Positions 13,462-21,772 of a DNA stretch of 46,969 nucleotides are shown in pieces. Numbering within the stretch: position 1 is the first letter of the stretch; each line of letters opens with the position of its first letter. The stretch comes from Verrucomicrobiota bacterium. GTDB taxonomy: Bacteria; Verrucomicrobiota; Verrucomicrobiia; JABWAM01. The DNA lies in assembly GCA_023269615.1 (NCBI GenBank), contig JAHFSY010000035.1, positions 1 to 46,969 on the forward strand. Direction: 5' to 3'. The notes beneath the pieces are model-generated. The model did not search any database and was not told the DNA's origin. It saw only the letters and a list, made by a program, of their open reading frames with translations. The translations under genes and the position numbers were made by a program.

Positions 13462-13728
13462 TTAGGTTTTGAATTTACGGTCAAATTCTTGATGGGTGCC
13501 GATCCAAACCCACATCCAAATGTCATCGCGCCGATTGGCAACCGCACGGTAGTTGCTCGAAATTCTGACAGACCATGCACGAGGATCTGACCTTAATCTT
13601 TCCACGTGCAGGCTTGGGTGGGATTGATCCTGGCGGAATTTCTGGAAAGCCTGTCGTGCTGCAATGCGTGCATCAGGCGAAAGGTTGTAGTACATCTTCC
13701 AGAAGGAAGGCGTGGTCTGCGAAGTCAT
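13462..13728 (-). CDS. RelE/ParE-superfamily toxin
   Basis: This 88-residue basic protein matches the RelE/ParE fold. A helix pair (YYNLSPDARIAARQAFQKFR) is followed by the beta-sheet motifs LHVERLRSDPRAWSVRIS, SNYRAVANRRDD and the end WMWVWIGTHQEFDRKF. The W-V-R-I-x(3)-YRA block and final (W)IGTH(x)E(F/Y)D are typical of the HigB/RelE-like mRNA interferase groups. Its start overlaps the stop of the upstream antitoxin gene by four bases (ATGA, 13725-13728). Autoregulation by the toxin/antitoxin complex is expected from the family. The cellular target was not determined. Confidence 0.88.
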   Translation of the reverse strand: MTSQTTPSFWKMYYNLSPDARIAARQAFQKFRQDQSHPSLHVERLRSDPRAWSVRISSNYRAVANRRDDIWMWVWIGTHQEFDRKFKT

Positions 13729-13973
13729 TGTTTCGCGTCAAAGTCACTATCCTTCATTTCAGGAAAGCTGTTGGGGTTCTTCTGATATTCCGCATCCACC
13801 TCGTTTAACAGCGCGGTCAGCGCGGGCCGCGGGGTGGGATCTTCGATGATTTGCTTCCAGAGGACATCACCATCCAATTCGGGAATCAGGGACGGCAGAT
13901 CCTGGATCAACGTCTTCCGATCCTGCTCGGAGAGCGTTCGAATGGCGTTCTCGATCTCATGAAGCCGGGTCAT
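13725..13973 (-). CDS. antitoxin paired with the RelE-like toxin
   Basis: This 82-residue acidic protein starts MTRLHEIENAIRTLSEQDRK at 13973 and continues with ILDQ-free helix segments to ALTALLNEVDAEYQKNPNS and EMKDSDFDAKQ. The upstream ATG at 14030 would overlap the following gene and adds an unrelated stretch, so 13973 is preferred. The N-terminal part resembles short antitoxins that begin with an (I/L)xxAI..LSxxDRxxL helix, the same kind of opening seen in TIGR02574-like components. It overlaps its toxin by four bases. DNA-binding ability is not evident from the sequence. Confidence 0.8.
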   Translation of the reverse strand: MTRLHEIENAIRTLSEQDRKTLIQDLPSLIPELDGDVLWKQIIEDPTPRPALTALLNEVDAEYQKNPNSFPEMKDSDFDAKQ

Positions 13974-14016
13974 GCAAATCAATCTACGTGGTTTTTGACC
14001 AAAGTAAAATTGAATT

Positions 14017-15129
14017 TCATTTTGCACCAATCACAGCCTTCTGGACTGTCAACTTTCGCAATCGCTCGGGGTTTGGAGCCGCGCCGACGCCGGGTTTGTC
14101 GCCCAGCGTGAATTTCCATGGCGTGGAAAATGTGAGCGGCGGCTCCGACATGTCTTCGACGTAAAACTTCGATGACGGAAAAATGTCGGCGGCGTATTTG
14201 AAATTGGGGAGCGTCGCCAGCGCGGCGCAATGGAGTCCACCGACTGCGCTTTCCAGCATCCCGCCGACCCAGCATGGGATGTTGGCCGCTTCGCAGAGGT
14301 TGTGAATTTTTACGGCGTTCGTCAATCCGCCGCAGCGTCCCGGCTTGATGTTCACCCAGCGGCACGACTTCAGGGTGATCGCGGAACGCATGCGCTCGAC
14401 GGAGTTGATGCTTTCATCGAGGCAGACGGGCGTCTTCACGTTGCGCTGCAATTCGGCGTGGTCCACAAGATCGTCGAAGGTGAGGGGCTGCTCGAACATC
14501 GCGAGATTGAACGCGTCGAGCTTCTGGAACATCGCGAGGTCCTTGAGCGTGTAGCCGCTGTTGCAGTCAATGTGGATGACCGCATTCGGAAACTCGCGGC
14601 GGACGCGCTCGATGATGGGGACGTCCCAGCCCGGTGCGAATTTGAGCTTGGTGCGCGGGGTCCTGGATCGGACGGCTTCGCCGACGAGCTCGACGAGTTC
14701 ATCCACGGAGTCACGCATGCCGAAGTCGGCGCCGGCTTCCACAGTGGAACGTTTTCCTCCGAGCACTTGATAGAGCGGTTTCTTGAGGGCATGCGCGTGC
14801 ATGTCCCACCACGCGGTGTCGAGCGCAGCCTTGGCGAAATGGTTTCCCTTGAAGATGCGGAGGCGTTCCTGCAACTCGTCGCCCGAGCGGATGTCCTGTC
14901 CGACGAGACGCGGTGAAAGCCAGTCGCGCAACACGGCGAAAAGTCCGCCGGCGTATTCGGGACTGTAGCACGGCGCGGCAAGGGGGCTGCTTTCGCCCCA
15001 GCCTTCGATGCCATCTCCGCGCATACGGACGAGGACGGCCTCGATGGCGGGATCACTTCCGTAGGCGGTGCGCCACGGATAGATGAGTGTCATCCGGACG
15101 TGAAACAATTCGATCTGTTCAATTTTCAT
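14017..15129 (-). CDS. menC: enolase-superfamily o-succinylbenzoate synthase / N-acylamino acid racemase-like enzyme
   Basis: This 370-residue protein matches the OSBS/NSAR subfamily (MenC type 2), which dehydrates SHCHC to o-succinylbenzoate in menaquinone synthesis and often also racemises N-acylamino acids. An N-terminal capping domain (MKIEQIELFHVRMTLIYPWR, WGESSPLAAPCYSPE) is followed by the barrel with the Lys pair TKLKFAPG, metal ligands in HIDCNSGY, MFEQPL and CLDESI, the second catalytic Lys in NIKPGRCGG, and the GGMLESAVG motif. All the expected residues are present. No other men genes are in the window, so whether it serves menaquinone synthesis or amino-acid racemisation is open. 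It follows trpE by 123 bases containing an inverted repeat. Confidence 0.88.
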   Translation of the reverse strand: MKIEQIELFHVRMTLIYPWRTAYGSDPAIEAVLVRMRGDGIEGWGESSPLAAPCYSPEYAGGLFAVLRDWLSPRLVGQDIRSGDELQERLRIFKGNHFAKAALDTAWWDMHAHALKKPLYQVLGGKRSTVEAGADFGMRDSVDELVELVGEAVRSRTPRTKLKFAPGWDVPIIERVRREFPNAVIHIDCNSGYTLKDLAMFQKLDAFNLAMFEQPLTFDDLVDHAELQRNVKTPVCLDESINSVERMRSAITLKSCRWVNIKPGRCGGLTNAVKIHNLCEAANIPCWVGGMLESAVGGLHCAALATLPNFKYAADIFPSSKFYVEDMSEPPLTFSTPWKFTLGDKPGVGAAPNPERLRKLTVQKAVIGAK

Positions 15130-15149
15130 GATGAGAGAGGGGGGATTTT

Positions 15150-15234
15150 GCCACAGATGGACACGGATGAAACACGGATGGAAAAAAACGGGATCAAGGG
15201 GATTATCCGTGTTTCATCCGTGTTAATCCGTGGC
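15150..15234. repeat. family E inverted repeat (CACGGAT type)
   Basis: Left arm 15150-15179 and right arm 15205-15234 are 30-base reverse complements with four mismatches (right arm ATCCGTGTTTCATCCGTG). The arms are themselves runs of a CACGGATxA unit, similar in style to the CAGGATT runs of family D. It lies between trpE and the menC-like gene. Confidence 0.85.
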
Positions 15235-15252
15235 TCATTCCGTTTGCTTTTC

Positions 15253-16737
15253 CTATTCCCGAAAACTGTCGGCGAGGGCCACGGCTTTCACGAGGGCTTT
15301 CGCCTTGTTCACCGTTTCCTGGTATTCGCCTTCGGGCGTGGAATCGTCCACCACGCCTCCGCCGGCCTGCACGTAGGCTTGTCCATCCTTCACGACGAGC
15401 GTGCGGATCGTGATGCAGGTGTCCACGTTGCCGTTGAAGCTGAAGTAACCGAGCGCGCCTCCATACGGTCCGCGGCAACGTTTTTCCAGCTCGGAGATGA
15501 TCTGCATCGCGCGGATCTTTGGCGCGCCGCTCAGGGTTCCGGCGGGGAAGGTTGCGCGCATGAGGTCAAACGCCGATTTGCCCTTGTGAATTTTCCCCGT
15601 CACCTGTGAGACGATGTGCATCACGTGCGAATATTTTTCCACGGTCATGAATTGTGGAACGGTCACGGTCTTGAAATCGCAGACGCGTCCAAGGTCATTG
15701 CGTGCGAGGTCCACAAGCATCAGGTGCTCGGCCCGCTCCTTGGCGTCGGCGAGCAATTCCTTCTCAAGTCGATCATCCTCCTCCGGGGTTTTTCCGCGCG
15801 GGCGCGTGCCGGCGATGGGGCGGATTTCCGCGAGGCCGTCTTCGCAGCGCACATGGATCTCGGGCGACGAACCCACGAGCGCAAAATCCTTGAACTGCAT
15901 CAGGAACATGTAGGGCGAAGGATTGACGGTTCGCAGCGCGCGATAAATTTGCATCGGATGGGACTTCACAGGTGCAGAGAAACGCTGTGATGGAACGAAT
16001 TGGAAAATATCGCCCTGCTTGATGTATTTTTTTCCCGTCACGACCATGTCCAGGTATTCGTCCTTCGGCATATTCGATTCGAATTTCAACTCGGGCACCT
16101 GGGATGGGAGCACGACCGGGGGCGAAGTGATGGATTGCGAGAGGGCGTTCTTGACGGCGTTGATGCGTTCGACTGCTTCGTCGTAAGCCTTGGAGGGATC
16201 GCCCGCGATGTGCGCGTTGGCGACGATCTGGATGATCTGGCGGACGCGGTCAAAAATCACGAGCGTGTCCGCGAGCATGAAATGGAGGAGCGGCAGGCCG
16301 AGGTCATCGCGCGCGGGGCGGGGCACGGGCTCGATGCAATTGATGTACTCGAAGCTGAGATAGCCGACCATGCCGCCGGTGAAGCGTGGCAGACCGGGCA
16401 CGGTGACGGGCTTGTAGCGGGACAGTTCCTCCTCGACGGCGCGGAGCGGATCGGCGGGAGACTTGGTCTGCTCGCGGGCGGAGCCGCGTTCGATCGTCAT
16501 GCGGTCGCCCGTCACGGAAATCACCATGCGGGGTTTGAGGCCGATGAACGAGTAACGCCCGAGATGTTCGCCGCCCTCGACGCTTTCGAGGATGAATGAA
16601 TTCTCCGCGTTGTCGCGTGTCAGCTTCTGGTAGGCGGACAGCGGCGTCTCGGTGTCGGCCAGCAATTCGAGGCGGACCGGCACGACGTTCCCCTGGCGGG
16701 CGAGCGCCGCGAAATCGTTTTTATTTGGGAAAAACAT
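15253..16737 (-). CDS. trpE: anthranilate synthase component I
   Basis: This 494-residue protein takes chorismate and ammonia (from TrpG) to anthranilate, the first step of tryptophan synthesis. The N-terminal regulatory part has LLADTETPLSAYQKL and FILESVEGGEHLGRYSFI, typical of TrpE and its feedback site. The catalytic chorismate-binding part has PSPYMFLMQF, GSSPEIHVR, IAGTRPRGKTPEED, LMLVDLARNDLGRV and FPAGTLSGAPKIRAM. Length and N-terminus favour TrpE over PabB. It is not adjacent to trpG here. Upstream on the same strand are hisI and hisF, with REP pairs in both gaps, so the three may share a transcript. Confidence 0.94.
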   Translation of the reverse strand: MFFPNKNDFAALARQGNVVPVRLELLADTETPLSAYQKLTRDNAENSFILESVEGGEHLGRYSFIGLKPRMVISVTGDRMTIERGSAREQTKSPADPLRAVEEELSRYKPVTVPGLPRFTGGMVGYLSFEYINCIEPVPRPARDDLGLPLLHFMLADTLVIFDRVRQIIQIVANAHIAGDPSKAYDEAVERINAVKNALSQSITSPPVVLPSQVPELKFESNMPKDEYLDMVVTGKKYIKQGDIFQFVPSQRFSAPVKSHPMQIYRALRTVNPSPYMFLMQFKDFALVGSSPEIHVRCEDGLAEIRPIAGTRPRGKTPEEDDRLEKELLADAKERAEHLMLVDLARNDLGRVCDFKTVTVPQFMTVEKYSHVMHIVSQVTGKIHKGKSAFDLMRATFPAGTLSGAPKIRAMQIISELEKRCRGPYGGALGYFSFNGNVDTCITIRTLVVKDGQAYVQAGGGVVDDSTPEGEYQETVNKAKALVKAVALADSFRE

Positions 16738-16747
16738 GATTTGGTGT

Positions 16748-16804
16748 GTAGCTGCGTTCGTAAGAACGCGGCCTCCGGTGCCAAACTCTTGCGAGTTCGG
16801 CTAC
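16748..16804. repeat. REP pair (BIME), 57 bp, family A
   Basis: GTAGCTGCGTTCGTAAGAAC at one end and CTCTTGCGAGTTCGGCTAC at the other. The terminal CTAC (16801-16804) contains, on the minus strand, the TAG stop codon of hisI. It fills almost the entire gap between hisI and trpE. Confidence 0.9.
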
Positions 16805-17190
16805 GGTTTGTACACTTTTTCCGGGTCCACGAGTCGCATTGCGTTCTCGCTGACGTCGCCCTTTTCGGAGACGTCCCGGAAGAAGCAGCTCTTGAAGCCC
16901 TCGTGGCAGGCCGCGCCGATCTGCTCGGCTTCGATGAGGATCGTGTCGCCGTCGCAATCAAATGAGATGTTGTGGACCTTCTGGACATGGCCGCTGGACT
17001 CGCCCTTCATCCAGAATTTCTGGCGCGAGCGGCTCCAGAAATGGGTGCGCTTGGTCTCGATGGTCTTGAGCAGCGAGTCGCGGTTCATCCAGGCCATCAT
17101 GAGCACCTTGCCTGTGCCGCGTTCCTGGATGATGGCGGGGATGAGCCCGTCCGAGTTGAATTTCAGTTTTGAGAGAAAAGCTTCGTTCAT
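16801..17190 (-). CDS. hisI: phosphoribosyl-AMP cyclohydrolase
   Basis: HisI opens the adenine ring of phosphoribosyl-AMP in histidine synthesis. The 129-residue protein starts [20 protein letters not shown] at 17190; an upstream in-frame ATG at 17319 would read through a REP pair and is rejected. Motifs: [51 protein letters not shown] and the zinc cysteine in [14 protein letters not shown]. It is the stand-alone HisI form without a fused HisE. The TAG stop codon lies in the GTAG head of a REP element, so the last residues (VYKP) may reflect where the element joined the gene. It lies between hisF and trpE. Confidence 0.95.
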   Translation of the reverse strand: MNEAFLSKLKFNSDGLIPAIIQERGTGKVLMMAWMNRDSLLKTIETKRTHFWSRSRQKFWMKGESSGHVQKVHNISFDCDGDTILIEAEQIGAACHEGFKSCFFRDVSEKGDVSENAMRLVDPEKVYKP

Positions 17191-17247
17191 AAAAAACTCC
17201 GTGAGGGGCGTTTGTAGCAGGAGAACCGCCGTGAGTCCATGCTGCTT

Positions 17248-17304
17248 GTAGCTGCGTTCGCAAGAACGCGGCCCCCGGAGCCAAACTCTTGCGAGTTCGG
17301 CTAC
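17248..17304. repeat. REP pair (BIME), 57 bp, family A
   Basis: GTAGCTGCGTTCGCAAGAAC to CTCTTGCGAGTTCGGCTAC. Ends one base before the hisF stop codon (17306-17308). It differs from the pair at 16748 by only a few bases. Confidence 0.9.
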
Positions 17305-17305
17305 A

Positions 17306-18094
17306 TCAGATCCGGACACAAATATCCTTCGACTGCAGGAATCGTTTCACGTCGGCAACCGTGTATTCGCCGAAATGGAAAATGGATGCGGCGAGGACGG
17401 CGTCGGCTTTTCCCTCGGTGAGCACGGCGCTCAGGTGCTCGAGCTTCCCCGCACCGCCGCTGGCGATGACGGGGATCTGGAGGGCTTCACTTACGGCGCG
17501 CGTCAGTTCCAGGTCGTAACCCGCCTTCGTGCCGTCAGCATCCATGCTGGTGAGAAGAATTTCGCCCGCACCTAGACTCTCGACTTTGCGTGCCCATTCG
17601 ATGACGTCGAGGCCGGTGGGTGTGCGTCCGCCATGCGTGAAAACCTCCCAGCGGGGAGGATTTGAGATTTGAGATTTGAGATTTGAGATCTGAACGCGCT
17701 TGGCGTCGATGGCGACGACCATGCATTGGCTGCCGAATTTTTCGGAAGATTCGTGGACGAGATCTGGATTGGCGACGGCGGCGGTGTTGAGCGAGACCTT
17801 GTCCGCGCCGGCGCGCAGCATGACGCGCACATCGTCCACGGTGCGGATGCCGCCGCCGACGGTGAGCGGCATGAAGCAGCGATCGGCGGTGCGTTCTACG
17901 ACATTGACGATGGTGGCGCGATTATCGGCGGAGGCCTTGATGTCGAGGAAGACCAGTTCGTCGGCGCCCTGTTGGTCGTAGGCGGCGGCGCATTCGACGG
18001 GATCACCGGCATCGCGCAGGTTGAGGAACTTGGTTCCCTTCACCACGCGTCCGTTGTCCACGTCAAGGCAGGGGATGATTCGTTTTGCGAGCAT
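17306..18094 (-). CDS. hisF: imidazole glycerol phosphate synthase subunit HisF
   Basis: HisF is the cyclase half of IGP synthase, a beta/alpha barrel that with HisH makes imidazole glycerol phosphate. The start at 18094 gives [20 protein letters not shown] with catalytic Asp11; Asp130 is in VVAIDAKR. Other barrel motifs are [42 protein letters not shown] and [14 protein letters not shown]. Twelve residues at 135-146 ([12 protein letters not shown]) replace the short turn found in other HisF proteins before WEVFTHGG. They are encoded by a heptamer repeat (17658-17691) and should form a surface loop near the catalytic face. All other conserved residues are intact, so the enzyme is probably active. 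Confidence 0.95.
   Translation of the reverse strand: MLAKRIIPCLDVDNGRVVKGTKFLNLRDAGDPVECAAAYDQQGADELVFLDIKASADNRATIVNVVERTADRCFMPLTVGGGIRTVDDVRVMLRAGADKVSLNTAAVANPDLVHESSEKFGSQCMVVAIDAKRVQISNLKSQISNPPRWEVFTHGGRTPTGLDVIEWARKVESLGAGEILLTSMDADGTKAGYDLELTRAVSEALQIPVIASGGAGKLEHLSAVLTEGKADAVLAASIFHFGEYTVADVKRFLQSKDICVRI
17658..17691. repeat. heptameric tandem repeat (AATCTCA)n inside hisF
   Basis: On the minus strand, four and a half copies of AATCTCA sit in frame in hisF and encode [11 protein letters not shown] run with 32 identical bases lies inside ispE at 46655-46687. Confidence 0.92.
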
Positions 18095-18151
18095 GAGCGA
18101 AAAAGGTATGGCCGCAAAAGAGCACAACAGGGTCGAAAGAAGAAGCCGGAG

Positions 18152-18305
18152 TTTTTGACAGGATTAACAGGATCTACAGGATTGAAAAACAGGAACAGAT
18201 CAAGCGCGTAACTGAGATGTCGGGACAACTTTGTCCCGACATCTCAGTTACGCGCTTGTGCTTCATTTCTGAAAATCCTGTCCATCCTGTTAATCCTGTC
18301 AAAAA
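18152..18305. repeat. family D nested palindrome, copy 2
   Basis: Outer arms 18152-18183 (TTTTTGACAGGATTAACAGG onward) and 18274-18305 (ending AATCCTGTCAAAAA). Inner arms 18201-18228 and 18231-18258 are perfect 28-base reverse complements with a CT loop and core CGGGACAACTTTGTCCCG. Only three base pairs of the inner stem differ from copy 3 at 19877-20029, and all three are compensated. Confidence 0.92.
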
Positions 18306-18310
18306 TTCCC

Positions 18311-18329
18311 CTCTTGCGAGTTTGGCTAC
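18311..18329. repeat. right half of a REP element, family A
   Basis: CTCTTGCGAGTTTGGCTAC. Its CTAC (18326-18329) supplies the minus-strand TAG stop codon of the GH20-like gene. It lies five bases from the end of the family D element at 18152-18305. Confidence 0.82.
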
Positions 18330-19864
18330 ACGTACCATTGTTCGCGCGAGGGGACAGGGGTGCCTTTCGCGTACGTCTTCGCGTGATACTCGATGTAGCC
18401 GTACAACGTACGGAGTTCGCCCTTCTGTTTCCGAATGCGGTGGGGATCGATGTGGGTCCCGCCCACCGCTTCCTTCAGGCGATCATAGCGTTTCGCGAGC
18501 TTCTCGCAGTTTTCGATGTGACGCCAGAGCTTGCGCAGCGTTTCCCTGAGGAGACGAGTCCCCGTGGCGTTGGGGAGACGGTGCGGGTGAAGGCGGTCGG
18601 CGCTTTCCCGGATGAAATTCAAGGTCTCGATCCGCTCATGCATCACGTCGAACAAATCCAGCGGCAGGTCTAGGAATTCGAAGTAATGCTTCCGTCGCTT
18701 CGCGGCGCGCATGATGTCGCGAATGATGGGGCGCGACGCCTTGATGCGTGGCGCCAGTTTTTGGAAGGCGAGCCGCGCGCGTCCTTTTCCGAACATGTGA
18801 TAGAAAAGATAGGCTGATTCCGTCTTGCCGAATTGACGGCGGAAATTTGGGGTCACAAAATCGGGATGCAGTTTCGCGAGGGCCTTTTCGTTGAAGAATG
18901 TTTTCAAGCGCAATTGGTCGCAGCGTTCGGTGCCGAAAAAGCGTTTGCAAAACTTTCCGCTGAAATTTTGCAGGGAATCCCCCTCGAATGCGGCGATAGC
19001 CCCTGCGACGCGTTCCCAGTGGGTGTCGAGATTGGCGCCGCGGATCATTTCCCAGCCGGTCATGCACATGCCCATGCAGTGGTGCTGGCGGGCCTCGCGC
19101 ATGAAGGGCTCGATGCAGTTGCGGTTCTGGTCGAATGGATAAAAGTTGCGCCAGTATTCGTTGGTGGAGGTCGTCGCCAGGATTTCAAACCCGTGCTTCT
19201 GGAAAAGGCGGAGCGATTCCTCGGAGCCCGAGTCGTAGTGCCAGTCCAGGATGATCGTGTCCTTGTCGATTTCGTGAATGATGTGCGGGTGCTTGAGCAG
19301 CATATCGCCGGGGATGCACGGGCGTTTGCCGAGACGTTTCGTTTCGCGGATCACCCACTTCATGTGGTCGAGGTAAAGTTCCGCGTCACTGAGCCCGCGC
19401 TTGCGGCAACGCTCGCAGCGGTTGAGCGCGCGCGCCTCGTCGCCGCCGATGAAAAGCATTTCGGGGCGGTTCAATTCCGCAAATTCGCGCAGCATCGTTC
19501 GGAGGAAGGGACGCGTTTCCGGATGCGAGGGGCAAAGCTGTTCGCCTTCGCCAATGTCCTCGGCCAGGTGGCGGAAAGCCTCGTTGGCGAGGAGGCCGTC
19601 GCAATGACCGAACGAGTTGGTGAACCAGTAGGGCTTGAGCCCGAATTTTTTGCAAAGGCGCACGGCTTCCTCGCCCTGTCGCGGCGTGATGCCGAGCCAA
19701 GGGCGGTGCTGGGGAATGGTGCGGAAGTGGTAGCGTTGTTCCACGTAAAGGGCGAACTCGGTGTAGCCGAGGTCGCGGAGATCCGGAAGTACACGATTCC
19801 AATAGGAGGAGACCCACGATTGCTCGCGCGCAAAATCGTGCAGGTACATTTTGATTTGTTTCAT
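18326..19864 (-). CDS. GH20-like beta-N-acetylhexosaminidase domain protein
   Basis: This 512-residue protein resembles the catalytic barrel of glycoside hydrolase family 20. After WVSSYWNRVLPDLRDLGYTE the barrel runs through GLKPYWFTNSFGHCDG to MLFIGGDEARALN, where Asp142-Glu143 match the GH20 catalytic D-E pair; the usual preceding His is Ile here. Substrate-assisted cleavage of N-acetylhexosaminides would be expected. CERC (150-153) and other cysteines are unusual for an exported enzyme, and there is no signal peptide, so it may act on cytosolic oligosaccharides. The C-terminal 200 residues are helical and Arg-rich. The stop codon lies in a REP half, and the whole gene is bracketed by two near-identical family D palindromes. 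Confidence 0.72.
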   Translation of the reverse strand: MKQIKMYLHDFAREQSWVSSYWNRVLPDLRDLGYTEFALYVEQRYHFRTIPQHRPWLGITPRQGEEAVRLCKKFGLKPYWFTNSFGHCDGLLANEAFRHLAEDIGEGEQLCPSHPETRPFLRTMLREFAELNRPEMLFIGGDEARALNRCERCRKRGLSDAELYLDHMKWVIRETKRLGKRPCIPGDMLLKHPHIIHEIDKDTIILDWHYDSGSEESLRLFQKHGFEILATTSTNEYWRNFYPFDQNRNCIEPFMREARQHHCMGMCMTGWEMIRGANLDTHWERVAGAIAAFEGDSLQNFSGKFCKRFFGTERCDQLRLKTFFNEKALAKLHPDFVTPNFRRQFGKTESAYLFYHMFGKGRARLAFQKLAPRIKASRPIIRDIMRAAKRRKHYFEFLDLPLDLFDVMHERIETLNFIRESADRLHPHRLPNATGTRLLRETLRKLWRHIENCEKLAKRYDRLKEAVGGTHIDPHRIRKQKGELRTLYGYIEYHAKTYAKGTPVPSREQWYV

Positions 19865-19876
19865 GGGGGAGGAGAA

Positions 19877-20029
19877 TTTTTGACAGGATTAACATGATTT
19901 ACAGGATTGAAAACAGGAACAGATCAAGCACGCAACGGAGATGTCGGGACAACTTTGTCCCGACATCTCCGTTGCGTGCTTGTGCTTCATTTCTGAAAAT
20001 CCTGTCCATCCTGTTAATCCTGTCAAAAA
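19877..20029. repeat. family D nested palindrome, copy 3
   Basis: Outer arms 19877-19908 and 19998-20029 have the CAGGATT-type runs. Inner arms 19925-19952 and 19955-19982 are perfect 28-base reverse complements (CAAGCACGCAACGGAGATG onward). It lies between the GH20-like gene start and the malQ stop. Confidence 0.92.
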
Positions 20030-20037
20030 CTCCGTGG

Positions 20038-21744
20038 TCACTTTCGTGGCAGCATCGTGAGAATTGATTTGCAGGCTTCGATTCTGTCGAAAGCTGCCAC
20101 GGTTTCTTCCAGCCGCTCGGTCCAGTTGCTGTCGCTCGAGGGGCCGGGGACGTTGAAGCGCTGGGTTCTTGCGAAGAGGTCGGTGATCATGAAGAGTGCG
20201 AGCCATGAGGGACACGCAAGAAGTTTGAGCGCGATGGCGGTGTGGAGTTCCTTCGTGAATTTCTGGGGCGGATTTGCAGGATCCCAGTCGATCCATCGCA
20301 GCAGGTGGCTTTTTTCGGATGGTCCGTGCGGGGCGGTCTGCCATTGGTGCCAGAGCGAGGCGATGGGTTCGTGATCGTGCGTTGCCAGCGTGGCAATGGA
20401 GAGCGGCTGGTATTCGTCCGAGTTTTTGTAGGATCCATCCTGGTTGCGTTCGAAGAGCGGAATCTTGAAGCCGGGAATTCCCATCTGTGTGAGCGATGGA
20501 CGCACATAAGTGGGAACCATGCCGAGGTCCTCGGCGATGACGCCTGTGTTGCCCGCAGCGTCCAGCACCATGCGCAAAAGTTCCTCGCCTTGTTGATGGT
20601 TGAGCGGCCGGTATTTCGGATCATCGTCATGTCCTTGCCAAAAACGGGGCAGGTCTCCCGATTTTGCGCGCGCCTCGTCGTATGAGAGATTCGTATAGAG
20701 ATGGTTGTCCTCTGGTTTCCACGGGAAGGCGTAGATGCGGTAGAAGCCGAGGACGTGATCAATGCGGAAAAGGTGGAAGATTTCGGATGTGCCGCGGATG
20801 CGCGCTTTCCACCAGTCGAAGTTGCGATCGCGCATGAGATTCCAGCGGTAGAGCGGGATGCCCCAATTTTGCCCCCAGCGCTCCGTAAAAAGATCGGGTT
20901 TGAAAAAAGTTTCCGGCGGCGCGCCGCACGACCAGTACAGATCGAAGAGATCGCGGTTGGCCCAGACGTCGGCGCTGCAACGCCCGATGCCGAAAGGAAT
21001 GTCGCCCATGAGCTGGACGCCTTTTGCCGTCGCGTGGGTTTTGAGTGCTCGCCATTGCTCGCGCGCGATCCATTGGATATAGCAGAAGAAACCCATGTTC
21101 GCTTCGATCGAGGAGCGAGTGGAAGCGTCGCATGACCCCAGCCATTTTCGCGTCTCGATGGGTGAGGCGTGTTCCGCCGGCCAATCCTCCCAGACCGGAC
21201 GGTTGCCGTGGTGTTTCATCAGCGCGCGGAAGTGAGAGTAGGCATCGAGCCAGTGCGCCTCCGTTTCTAAAAACTCCTCGTACCGTCGAAAGTCGGAGGA
21301 CTTTTTCCTGGACGCCGATTTTTTGAAATGAGCGTAAGCTTCAAGGAGGAGGGTGGACTTGAGCGCCTTCACCTTGCGGTACTGAACGGGTCCGCGTCGC
21401 AGTTCCGTGAGCAATGACGGCGTGGCATGGCGTTCGAACGCCGCGCGCGTGAGGCCGGGAATGGAATCAGGAAAGACGGCAATGGTGGTTGGGTCGAGTG
21501 CCATCGAGCTGATTGCATTGTAAGGGCTGTTGTCATCCCCCGTCTCATTGACGGGCAGCACCTGGAGGACAGAGATGCTGTGGCGCGCGCACCAATCCAC
21601 CATCTGGCGGACACATTCAACATCGCCGATGCCGAGATCGTTTTCCGAGCGGAGGGCGAAGACGGGGACGAGGACACCGGTGAGTTTGCGTGAGAGATCG
21701 AGAGGCACGCCCTTCTTCGGAGCAGGTTCTGCAACCGGGTGCAA
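20038..21744 (-). CDS. malQ: 4-alpha-glucanotransferase (amylomaltase, GH77)
   Basis: MalQ transfers maltooligosaccharyl units between alpha-1,4-glucans in glycogen and maltodextrin metabolism. The 568-residue protein begins after a short leader with LTGVLVPVFALRSENDLGIG and continues with VLQVLPVNETGDDNSPYNAI. The barrel motifs include LMGDIPFGIGRCSADVWANR, the nucleophile Asp in LFRIDHVLGFYRIYAFP, the acid/base Glu in NTGVIAEDLGMVPTYVRPSL, and the third carboxylate in LATHDHEPIASLWHQW. The length is normal for GH77 without the plant-type insertion. It is cytosolic and stands alone; the nearest gene is the GH20-like protein, from which a palindrome separates it. Confidence 0.95.
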   Translation of the reverse strand: MHPVAEPAPKKGVPLDLSRKLTGVLVPVFALRSENDLGIGDVECVRQMVDWCARHSISVLQVLPVNETGDDNSPYNAISSMALDPTTIAVFPDSIPGLTRAAFERHATPSLLTELRRGPVQYRKVKALKSTLLLEAYAHFKKSASRKKSSDFRRYEEFLETEAHWLDAYSHFRALMKHHGNRPVWEDWPAEHASPIETRKWLGSCDASTRSSIEANMGFFCYIQWIAREQWRALKTHATAKGVQLMGDIPFGIGRCSADVWANRDLFDLYWSCGAPPETFFKPDLFTERWGQNWGIPLYRWNLMRDRNFDWWKARIRGTSEIFHLFRIDHVLGFYRIYAFPWKPEDNHLYTNLSYDEARAKSGDLPRFWQGHDDDPKYRPLNHQQGEELLRMVLDAAGNTGVIAEDLGMVPTYVRPSLTQMGIPGFKIPLFERNQDGSYKNSDEYQPLSIATLATHDHEPIASLWHQWQTAPHGPSEKSHLLRWIDWDPANPPQKFTKELHTAIALKLLACPSWLALFMITDLFARTQRFNVPGPSSDSNWTERLEETVAAFDRIEACKSILTMLPRK

Positions 21745-21772
21745 GCAAGCTGTTCATTTCTGTTTCTGGAAT

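Noticed and set aside
12538..13590. Plus-strand open frame of 350 codons opposite the deacetylase-like gene
   Set aside because: It covers the opposite strand of a clear HDAC-family gene and part of the toxin gene; no domain likeness.
16801..17319. Longer hisI reading frame starting at 17319
   Set aside because: The first 43 residues read through a REP pair and have no counterpart in HisI; the ATG at 17190 gives the normal family start.
18833..19897. Plus-strand open frame of 354 codons opposite the GH20-like gene
   Set aside because: Antisense shadow; composition (many Val/Glu/Arg, no motifs) and overlap with the family D palindrome argue against a gene.
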